Assembly (NCBI GenBank): GCA_902805985.1
Contig: CADCUW010000565.1
Location: forward strand, 1-10,489
From: an uncultured Rubrobacteraceae bacterium
Lineage (GTDB): Bacteria > Actinomycetota > Rubrobacteria > Rubrobacterales > Rubrobacteraceae
Direction: 5' to 3'
DNA length: 10,489 nucleotides
The notes under the pieces were generated by a model. It was not told where the DNA came from and did not search any database. It was given only the letters and a program-made list of their open reading frames with translations. The translations under genes were made by a program, and so were the position numbers. Positions 4,887 to 10,489 of the stretch are shown here, piece after piece. Within the stretch, counting starts at the first letter, position 1, and each line of letters opens with the position of its first letter.

Positions 4887-5126
4887 TCACGGCGCCCACG
4901 AGCCGAGGCCCGTGGTGTCCTCTAGGAGTTGCCGGGCGTAATCGACGTCCGTCTCGGGGACGAGCACGTCCCTGGGACCGGCGGCTAAGAAATCCGGGAC
5001 GTCGAATCCCGACGCCCTGCGGACAAGGGCCGGCACGCCGGCCCCCTTCAACACCCCCTCCATGAGCAACGCCATCGTCTCGTTGGGGGCGGAACCTATC
5101 TTCACCCAGTCACCCAAGCATCTCAC
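4887..5126 (-). CDS. DUF2007 putative signal-transducing protein
   Basis: This is a 79-residue soluble protein. It matches the DUF2007 pattern: an N-terminal KIGSAPNETMALLMEGVLK helix, then GAGVPALVRR, a middle linker, and the closing DVLVPETDVDYARQLLED. This is a small ferredoxin-like fold often described as a putative prokaryotic signal-transducing protein. Its molecular role is not established. The start is the GTG at 5126, preceded by AGGAGG (plus 5133-5138) at 6 nt; the ATG overlapping it is out of frame. The gene is divergent from queG with starts about 73 bp apart, and lies upstream of the ALDH on the same strand with a 72-base gap, so co-transcription with it is possible. Confidence 0.75.
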   Translation of the reverse strand: MRCLGDWVKIGSAPNETMALLMEGVLKGAGVPALVRRASGFDVPDFLAAGPRDVLVPETDVDYARQLLEDTTGLGSWAP

Positions 5127-5183
5127 CTCTCTCCTCCTGATGTTGCCAGTCTATCGTCCGGGAGCCCCGGTCGCGAGCCGCGA

Positions 5184-5189
5184 TAGAAT
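5184..5189 (+). promoter_or_regulatory. TAGAAT -10 box close to the queG start
   Basis: TAGAAT at 5184-5189 predicts transcription start near 5196, only about 4 nt before the ATG at 5200. No convincing -35 is visible. The surrounding pattern (TAGAAT, about 10 nt, then a G-rich stretch and GATG) recurs before the next gene at 6367-6382, which supports it as a real near-leaderless promoter type here. Confidence 0.5.
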
Positions 5190-5199
5190 CGGAAGGGCG

Positions 5200-6369
5200 A
5201 TGCGCGTGGATCTAACATCAAACCCCGTCGAAGCGAGACGTCTCCTCGAAGAGCGGGCGCGGGCGGCGGGTTTCGACCTGGTCGGGGTGACGCGGGCGGA
5301 GCCCCTGCGGGAGGGCGGCGAGCGGCTCCGGGCGTGGCAGGAGGCGGGGATGGCGGCCGACATGGGTTTCATGCACAGGCCCGTGGAGTTGCTGGCGAAC
5401 CCGAAGAAGCTTCAGAAGAGCGCCAAGAGCGTGGTCTCGCTCGGGGTCTCTTACTACCCTGGCGAGCATCCAGAGAACGCCGGGGGTGGCGGGCGGGTGG
5501 CGCGGTACGCCTGGGGGCGGGACTACCACGAGGTCATAAAGGAGCGGCTGTTCCGGCTGAGGGAGGAGTTGGAGGAGGCTCTGGGGACGAAGATCAAAGC
5601 CCGCGGGTTCACAGACGCGGTGCCGCTCCTGGAGCGGTCGGCGGCCCAGAAGGCCGGCCTCGGGTTCTTCGGGCGCAACTCGTGCCTCATAGACGGGGAC
5701 ATCGGGTCTTACTTCTTCCTTGCCGACCTGATCGTTGACCTGGAGCTAGAGCCCGACGAACCCGGCACGGGGACGTGCGGGCGCTGCACCCGCTGCATGG
5801 ACCGATGCCCGACCGGCGCCATAAAAGCCCCCGGCGTGGTGGACGCGAGGCTCTGCATCTCGTACCTCACGATAGAGAACGGCGGTGAGATCCCCCGCGA
5901 GCTGCGCAGATCGGTGGGTGACTGGGCCTTCGGCTGCGACGTCTGCCAGGAGGTCTGCCCGTACAACAAGACGAAGGCCACGGAGAGCCGCTGGCCGGAG
6001 TTCTCGGCCCAGAGCGGCGCCGGCCCGTACCTCGGGATCGAGGAAGTACTGAGGATACGGACCGAAGAGGAGTTCGAGGCGCGCTTCGCCGGGACGCCGC
6101 TCACACGGCCGGGACGGACCGGTCTGCTGCGCAACTGCTGCGTGGCGGCCGGTAACCTGAAGCTGGAGAAGGCGGTCCCGGTGCTCGAGGACTGTCTGGG
6201 TGACGACCCATCGAGCCTGGTTCGGGGTCACGCGGCGTGGGCGCTCGGTGAGATCGGGGGCAGTGAAGAGGCGCTCCGGGAGGCGGCCGGCACGGAGGCG
6301 GACGGGTGGTGCCTGGGGGAGATCCGGGCCGCGCTGGCGGGGGCGGCCGGGGATGCGGGCTTGGGTTAG
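5200..6369 (+). CDS. queG: Epoxyqueuosine reductase QueG
   Basis: QueG performs the last step of queuosine synthesis, reducing epoxyqueuosine to queuosine in the tRNA anticodon wobble position; the family uses cobalamin and two [4Fe-4S] clusters. The 389-residue protein shows an N-terminal catalytic domain with FTDAVPLLERSAAQKAGLGF (Asp139 in the place of the family's catalytic acid). The ferredoxin-type part has C193-x2-C196-x2-C199-x3-C203-P, and C246-x2-C249-x3-C253-P. The C-terminus has HEAT-like repeats (LVRGHAAWALGEIGG). I start it at ATG 5200, because the upstream in-frame extension to 5062 runs across the divergent gene's leader and has no family resemblance, while the TAGAAT box sits 10 nt before this ATG. 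Its TAG overlaps the -10 box of the next gene. No other queuosine genes are in view, so it may depend on genes elsewhere or salvage. Confidence 0.92.
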   Translation: MRVDLTSNPVEARRLLEERARAAGFDLVGVTRAEPLREGGERLRAWQEAGMAADMGFMHRPVELLANPKKLQKSAKSVVSLGVSYYPGEHPENAGGGGRVARYAWGRDYHEVIKERLFRLREELEEALGTKIKARGFTDAVPLLERSAAQKAGLGFFGRNSCLIDGDIGSYFFLADLIVDLELEPDEPGTGTCGRCTRCMDRCPTGAIKAPGVVDARLCISYLTIENGGEIPRELRRSVGDWAFGCDVCQEVCPYNKTKATESRWPEFSAQSGAGPYLGIEEVLRIRTEEEFEARFAGTPLTRPGRTGLLRNCCVAAGNLKLEKAVPVLEDCLGDDPSSLVRGHAAWALGEIGGSEEALREAAGTEADGWCLGEIRAALAGAAGDAGLG

Positions 6370-6372
6370 AAT
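6367..6372 (+). promoter_or_regulatory. TAGAAT -10 box built on the queG stop codon
   Basis: The first three bases are the queG TAG stop. The box predicts transcription start near 6379, 3 nt before the ATG at 6382. Only a weak GGGAAG precedes the ATG, so near-leaderless translation or read-through from queG are both possible. Confidence 0.45.
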
Positions 6373-6381
6373 AGGGAAGCG

Positions 6382-7185
6382 ATGGCGAACACTACCAACT
6401 ATTATGAAGTGCTCGGCGTCCGGCGCGGGGCCTCGCAGGCCGAGATCCGGAACGCCTACCGCAACCTCGCCAAGAGCCTTCATCCGGATCACCCCGGCGG
6501 CAGCGCGGAGAAGTTCTCCCGCATCCAGGAGGCGAACGCCGTCCTCTCGGACCCGGATCGTCGCCGCGAGCACGACGAGGCCCTCGACCTCGCCCATGCG
6601 GCCGACCAGCTCGCCGGCCTCCAGTTCGACTTCGGCCAGGCCGAGGACGAGCTCTCCTCCCGCCGCCGCGCCCGCGAATCGGGCGGCCCCTCGCTGGGCG
6701 AGCGCCTCAAGGGCCGGTTCGGCAGGAAAGAGGAGCCGGCCGGCCGGGACTTCGGCCGGGACTCGGGGAGGCGGACCAGGGGCCGCTACGAGGTGAGCGA
6801 GGCGCGCTGGTACGAGCCGCACCGGCTCGACCCCGAGCCCGTAACGCTGAAGTCGGGTGCGGTCAGCTTCGTGGGGGCGTTTCTGGCGTTCATCCTCGCC
6901 GGTCAGATCGGGCTGTGGGCCCAGGGGGAGAACCCCGGGATCTTCGAGTTCCTCACGGTCCTCGCCCCGTTCATGTTCGTCCTGTACACGCTGGCCGGGC
7001 TCGTCGCCGGCTACCTGGCCTTCAGGTCCGCGGGGTGGGCCGGGCTCGCCCTGGTCTTCGTCGCGGCGCTCGTCGTCGGCGGTCAGGGTAGGCCGGAGAA
7101 CCTGCTGCAATTCACGACCATCGGCGTGGTGACGCTGCTCGTCGTGATCTGGCTCGGCAACCGCCGCGACAACGCCGCGCGCTGA
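6382..7185 (+). CDS. Membrane-anchored J-domain protein (DnaJ-like co-chaperone)
   Basis: This is a 267-residue protein. Residues 1 to about 68 form a J domain: NYYEVLGV, a basic helix II (RNAYRNLAKSLHPD) with the essential HPD at 34-36, and EANAVLSDPDRRREHD closing helix III. J domains stimulate the ATPase of an Hsp70 (DnaK). A charged linker (about 70-155) rich in Arg, Gly and Asp follows. Then come four hydrophobic helices, roughly 159-179, 189-213, 216-234 and 242-258, so the J domain is probably held at the cytoplasmic face of the membrane. It lacks the Gly/Phe region, the zinc-finger cysteines and the substrate-binding domain of true DnaJ, so it is a specialised J protein rather than the housekeeping one. 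It starts 12 bases after the queG stop. Its partner and client are unknown. Confidence 0.85.
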   Translation: MANTTNYYEVLGVRRGASQAEIRNAYRNLAKSLHPDHPGGSAEKFSRIQEANAVLSDPDRRREHDEALDLAHAADQLAGLQFDFGQAEDELSSRRRARESGGPSLGERLKGRFGRKEEPAGRDFGRDSGRRTRGRYEVSEARWYEPHRLDPEPVTLKSGAVSFVGAFLAFILAGQIGLWAQGENPGIFEFLTVLAPFMFVLYTLAGLVAGYLAFRSAGWAGLALVFVAALVVGGQGRPENLLQFTTIGVVTLLVVIWLGNRRDNAAR

Positions 7186-7253
7186 CCCCCCCCACCGACA
7201 TACGGTCTTTTATCTCCGGTTTCGAGGAGCGCACATCACCCGTCGAGGAGAGG

Positions 7254-8780
7254 GTGGCGGAAGCGTGGTGGAACCTGGCCGTCACGGGCTCCGAGGAGGC
7301 GCAGAAGGAGCTCGTCAGCACCGGCACGGAGTACAACCGGCTCTTCGCCGACGAAGGGGAGCAGGAGATAGTCTCAGCCTGGTATGAGGGTCGGGATTCG
7401 ATGGACGACGAGCTACTGCGGCGGCAGGTCGACGTCCTCTACAGGACGTTCGCGGCCCGTCGGGGCGACGCCGGGGTCATGGAGAGGATCGAAGAGCTCG
7501 AGGCCGAGGCGAACGCGGTCTACGGCAACCACCGCGGCACGATGGGCGGCAGGACGGTCGGGGAGAACGAGGTGCGGGACATCCTGCGCACCTCTTCTGA
7601 GGAAGCGGTGAGGCGCGAGGCGTGGGAGGCCTCCAAGACCGTCGGCCGCGAGGTCGAGGGGACCGTCCGGGAGCTCGCCCGCCTCAGGAACCGGCTCGCC
7701 AGGGAGGCCGGCTACCCCGACCACTACCACCGCTCCCTAGATTTGCAGGAGATGCCGGTATCGGAGCTCGAAGATCTCATGTCCGACCTCGAGGCCGCCA
7801 CAGAGGCCCCGTTTCGGGAACTGAAAGAACGCCTGGACCGGGATCTCAAGAAGAAATTCGGGGTCGAGACCGTGGGGCCGTGGCTCCTCTCAGATCCCTT
7901 TTTCCAGGAGCCCCCCGAGGACGGGACCCTAAACACGGACCGCTTCTTCGAGGGCAAGGACCTGGAAGTCCTGACGCGCAAGACCTACGACGCTCTAGGA
8001 CTCGACGTGCGGGGCGTCGTGGCCAAGAGCGACCTGTACGCGCGGCCCGGCAAGAACCAGCACGCCTTCTGTCTCTCCGTGGGGAGGGACTACCCCTACG
8101 ACGTGCGGGTGCTGGCCAACCTGCGGGCCGGCCGGCCGGACGCCTACTGGATGAACACGATGCTCCACGAGTTCGGCCACGCCGTCTACGACAGGCACAT
8201 AAACCCGAAGCTGCCGTACCTCTTGCGCGGCGTCTCCCACGTCGCCACGACCGAGGCCATAGCCCTCATGATGGGCTCGCTGGCAGAAGATCCCGGCTGG
8301 CTCAACACCGTGGCCGGCGTGCCGGCGGAGGATCTCCCGGAGAAGCTCGTCGCGCGGCGACGAGAAGACCTGCTCGTGTTCACGCGGTGGGCGCTCGTGG
8401 TGTTCCGGTTCGAGAAGGAGCTCTACGCCGACCCCGACCGGGATGACCTGAACGAAGTCTGGTGGGACCTCGTCGAGAAGCTGCAGGGGGTATCCCGTCC
8501 GCCAGGGCGCGACGAGCCGGACTGGGCGGCCAAGATCCACATTGCGACCGCCCCCGTCTACTACCACAACTACGTGCTCGGCAACCTCATCGCCGCCCAG
8601 CTCAGGAACTACCTGGAAGAGAACATTACCCAGGGCCCCTTCTACGAGAACGAGGTCGCCGGCCGCTACCTCCTAGAGTCCTTCTTCGGCCCCGGCGCCC
8701 GCGAGAACTGGCGCGACACCGTCCTGCGCGCCACCGGGGAGCCGCTGGACCCGCAACACTTCGTCGAGTCCCTCGGGTGA
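7254..8780 (+). CDS. M2-family (ACE-like) zinc metallopeptidase
   Basis: This is a zinc peptidase related to peptidyl-dipeptidase A, family M2, which removes dipeptides from peptide C-termini. The zinc site is HEFGH at 305-309 with Glu334 in ATTEAIALMM, 24 residues after the second His, the usual M2 spacing. LPYLLRGVSHVATTEA corresponds to the ACE segment LPVSLRRGANPGFHEA, and KIHIATAPVYYHNYV to the substrate-binding KFHI region. No signal peptide is visible, so it is probably cytoplasmic. M3 oligopeptidases are the main alternative. The listed start is the first standard codon (GTG 7254), but the frame is open and family-like upstream (RSFISGFEERTSPVEER), so the true protein is probably longer, starting at a rare codon such as CTG 7182. 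It follows the J-protein closely, so the two may share a transcript. Confidence 0.82.
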   Translation: MAEAWWNLAVTGSEEAQKELVSTGTEYNRLFADEGEQEIVSAWYEGRDSMDDELLRRQVDVLYRTFAARRGDAGVMERIEELEAEANAVYGNHRGTMGGRTVGENEVRDILRTSSEEAVRREAWEASKTVGREVEGTVRELARLRNRLAREAGYPDHYHRSLDLQEMPVSELEDLMSDLEAATEAPFRELKERLDRDLKKKFGVETVGPWLLSDPFFQEPPEDGTLNTDRFFEGKDLEVLTRKTYDALGLDVRGVVAKSDLYARPGKNQHAFCLSVGRDYPYDVRVLANLRAGRPDAYWMNTMLHEFGHAVYDRHINPKLPYLLRGVSHVATTEAIALMMGSLAEDPGWLNTVAGVPAEDLPEKLVARRREDLLVFTRWALVVFRFEKELYADPDRDDLNEVWWDLVEKLQGVSRPPGRDEPDWAAKIHIATAPVYYHNYVLGNLIAAQLRNYLEENITQGPFYENEVAGRYLLESFFGPGARENWRDTVLRATGEPLDPQHFVESLG

Positions 8781-8795
8781 GCCTGCCGGTAGGCT
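8780..8795. terminator. Possible bidirectional hairpin between convergent genes
   Basis: AGCCT (8780-8784) and AGGCT (8791-8795) pair around GCCGGT and overlap both stop codons in the 13-bp gap between the convergent peptidase and lipoprotein genes. The stem is short and has no U-tract, so termination would be weak or factor-assisted. Confidence 0.3.
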
Positions 8796-9768
8796 AACCT
8801 CCGCGGACCGGGATCTCGACGCCCTCGAAGGAGCCGTCGCGGACGCTCCTGGTCCCTACGCTCAGGGTGCCTTTCTCTGGCAGCGAGGGCAGGTCCAGGG
8901 TGGCCTCGAAGTAGCCCCAGGTCGAGCTCCAGTCGTTGGCGATGACGGTCTCGCGGACGAGGGTCTTTCCCCTCTCATCATTGAGGACGATGGTGTTGGC
9001 GGCCTCGAAGTTGCGGGAGTAGCCGCTTACGGTGAGCGGGTCGGAGATGCCGGCCCCCGCGCGGGGCTCCACGAGCACGGTCTGCCCGCCCTCGGCCGGG
9101 GGTGGCTCTTTGGTACGGGCGCCGGCCGGCCTGAAGTCCACCACGAGCCGGGCCGGTTCGGCCAGCTCCAGCACCCGGTAGCGGAAGCCTTTTCGGGCGA
9201 GGACTTCCACGAACAGACCACCCTCGGGGGCGCGCACGACGTGGAAGCTGTTTAGAAGCCCGTCTCTTAAACCGCCGTCCGAGACGGCCGTGGCGTTGGC
9301 GGAGGGCAGGTTGACGCGCAGGAGGACGTCGCCCTCCGGGGCATCAAGCGTCCAGCGCGGCACCTCCTCGGCCGGCTCCTCCCCGGCGCCGAGGTCGAGC
9401 ACGACCCGCTCGAAGCCCTCGTGTGGGCCGTGCCGGACGGCGAGCAGGGTGTCCGCCTCATAGCCTGACCCATCCTCCGCCCGCGGTTCCTTGCCGAACG
9501 GTCCGGCCCCGCCAGCGCCGTCCTCCGCGACGTCTGATGAGGCAACCCCGACGGTCGATTCAGGCCGGTCCTCCGCCGCCGGCGTAGCGACCGTCGCGGC
9601 CTCCGGACGGGATCTCGCGTTCACGCTCGTGTCCACGCTCGTGTCCATGGCCCCCTCCAGGGGCCCCGTCCCGAAGCACCCGCCCCCGAGCGCGGTCGCA
9701 AGCACGAGCAACAGGAGGGCGCCCGCGCGCCTCACCCGCGACCGGTCGCGGCCCGTATCATCGTCCAC
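8794..9768 (-). CDS. Secreted lipoprotein with AMIN-like and Gmad2 domains
   Basis: This is a probable surface lipoprotein. From the GTG at 9768 it has 324 residues. A basic then hydrophobic signal segment (RRAGALLLLVLATALGGGC) ends at Cys31, the likely lipidated residue, although the -3 position is Gly instead of Leu. A low-complexity linker is followed by an AMIN-like domain (about 104-213; HEGFERVVLDLG to ARLVVDFRP), a fold linked to cell-wall targeting. A Gmad2 immunoglobulin-like domain (about 232-321; ISDPLTVSGYSRNFEAANTI to GVEIPV) ends it. Start choice is uncertain: ATG 9801 overlaps a TATAAT box and would lie before the transcript start, GTG 9735 gives the most typical short signal peptide, and 9768 lies between. 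No start has a good ribosome site. It converges on the peptidase gene. Confidence 0.72.
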   Translation of the reverse strand: MDDDTGRDRSRVRRAGALLLLVLATALGGGCFGTGPLEGAMDTSVDTSVNARSRPEAATVATPAAEDRPESTVGVASSDVAEDGAGGAGPFGKEPRAEDGSGYEADTLLAVRHGPHEGFERVVLDLGAGEEPAEEVPRWTLDAPEGDVLLRVNLPSANATAVSDGGLRDGLLNSFHVVRAPEGGLFVEVLARKGFRYRVLELAEPARLVVDFRPAGARTKEPPPAEGGQTVLVEPRAGAGISDPLTVSGYSRNFEAANTIVLNDERGKTLVRETVIANDWSSTWGYFEATLDLPSLPEKGTLSVGTRSVRDGSFEGVEIPVRGG

Positions 9769-9798
9769 GTTTTCGAGGATTCGACCATAAGCCCGGAG

Positions 9799-9804
9799 CA
9801 TTAT
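9799..9804 (-). promoter_or_regulatory. TATAAT -10 box for the lipoprotein gene
   Basis: This is a perfect consensus TATAAT on the minus strand, predicting transcription start near 9792 and a leader of about 24 nt to the GTG at 9768. It overlaps the ATG at 9801, arguing that this ATG is not the start. No clear -35 is seen. Confidence 0.5.
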
Positions 9805-9871
9805 AGGGAGGAGGGTTTGCAGCGCGTTTGAGAACCTGTTTCGCTCCTGTAACGAGTTGTGGGCTCTGGCA

Positions 9872-9877
9872 TATAAT
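9872..9877 (+). promoter_or_regulatory. TATAAT -10 box for the dehydratase gene
   Basis: This is a perfect TATAAT predicting transcription start near 9884 and a 26-nt leader holding the ribosome site GGGAAGG. It faces away from the lipoprotein's own TATAAT, 67 bp apart, so the two genes share one divergent promoter region. The -35 is not evident. Confidence 0.55.
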
Positions 9878-9909
9878 CTCCGCCTGATCGGCGAGACGGG
9901 AAGGTGGCC

Positions 9910-10489
9910 ATGATCCGGCCCGAAGACGTGGCGGAGGCGAGAAGGCGGCTGCGAGGTGTGGCAATGAGGACGCCCCTGATCCCCTGCCCTGGCGGCGACG
10001 GAACGCGCTCACTCCTCTTCAAGCCCGAGAGCCTCCAGCCGACGGGCGCCTTCAAGCTGCGGGGCGCGTACAACAAGATCTCCTCCCTCAATGATGAAGA
10101 GCGGGCCAGGGGCGTGGTCGCCCACTCCAGCGGCAACCACGCGAGAGCGGTCGCCTACGCGGCCCGCGCCCTCGGCGTGAAGGCCACGATAGTGATGCCG
10201 CGCGAGGCCGCGAAGGGGAAGCTCGACGCCACGGCGGCGCTCGGTCCCGAGCTCGTCCTCGTCGGGCCTGATAGCGGGGAGCGGGCGCGGAAGGCCGAAG
10301 AACTCGCGGAAGAGCACGGCTACGTGCCCGTTCCCCCCTACGACGACGAGGTACTCATCGCGGGCCAGGGGACCGTGGGGGCGGAGATCTTAGAAGAGCT
10401 GCCCGACGTGGAGACGGTCCTGGTCCCGGTGAGCGGTGGCGGTCTCATAAGCGGCGTTGCGGCGGCCATAAAGCAGACCAGGCCTGACG
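9910..10489 (+). CDS. Threonine/serine dehydratase, PLP fold type II (3' end outside window)
   Basis: This is a pyridoxal-phosphate enzyme that deaminates threonine or serine to the 2-oxo acid; serine racemase is a close relative with the same fold. The 193 codons in view contain the N-terminal PLP region SLQPTGAFKLRGA with Lys49 as the cofactor lysine (Ala47-Phe48 replaces the commoner Ser-Phe). They also contain SSGNHA (73-78), which contacts the substrate and cofactor, YDDEVLIAGQGTVGAEI (typical of this branch), and the phosphate-binding PVSGGGLISG (173-182). ATG 9910 is supported by GGGAAGG 5 nt upstream and by the family's N-terminal ARRRL..TPL pattern. The remaining C-terminus, including any regulatory ACT domain that would separate biosynthetic from catabolic enzymes, lies beyond the window, so the exact role stays open. 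Confidence 0.88.
   Translation, partial: MIRPEDVAEARRRLRGVAMRTPLIPCPGGDGTRSLLFKPESLQPTGAFKLRGAYNKISSLNDEERARGVVAHSSGNHARAVAYAARALGVKATIVMPREAAKGKLDATAALGPELVLVGPDSGERARKAEELAEEHGYVPVPPYDDEVLIAGQGTVGAEILEELPDVETVLVPVSGGGLISGVAAAIKQTRPD

Noticed and set aside
5746..7110. 454-codon minus-strand frame
   Set aside because: It lies opposite queG and the J-domain gene, both of which carry clear family motifs; its Arg/Gly/Pro/Ala-rich product is a high-GC antisense artefact.

Overview
The window looks like chromosomal DNA of a high-GC actinobacterium, most likely Rubrobacter or a close relative. This rests on strongly G/C-ending codons from about base 2757 onward, GTG/TTG starts, TAnnnT -10 boxes lying almost on top of start codons, and familiar protein types; it is a lineage guess, not a database result.

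Two zones with different character meet near base 2750. The left zone (1-2756) is visibly less GC-rich and holds no full-length recognisable gene. It is a mosaic of small open frames and broken copies. It begins with the tail of a frame interrupted by one in-frame TAA (2-190), perhaps an integrase arm-domain remnant. Next is a stretch of nearly 800 bases with only one weak small frame (349-597, minus). Then come a small Cys-containing protein (977-1321), an SH3/KOW-like small protein on the minus strand (1359-1595) with a decayed tandem copy beside it (about 1702-1893), and a cluster of tiny Cys-rich frames (1938-2481) that resembles the 977-1321 gene. The zone ends with an array of short hairpins joined by a conserved 10-nt linker (2599-2756), plus one inverted copy of the unit at 2483-2520. 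This array is the most unusual element in the window.

The right zone (2757-10489) is ordinary, dense, core-type sequence. The minus strand carries a small polytopic membrane protein, a succinate-semialdehyde dehydrogenase-type aldehyde dehydrogenase and a DUF2007 protein. The plus strand then carries epoxyqueuosine reductase (queG), a membrane-anchored J-domain protein and an M2-like zinc dipeptidase. A convergent lipoprotein with AMIN-like and Gmad2 domains follows. Divergent from it is a threonine/serine dehydratase cut by the window end.

No single pathway ties the right-hand genes together: they are queuosine tRNA modification, aldehyde oxidation, peptide turnover, a J-type co-chaperone and amino-acid deamination. 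The left zone reads as a graveyard or landing site of mobile or plasmid-type DNA next to this core block.
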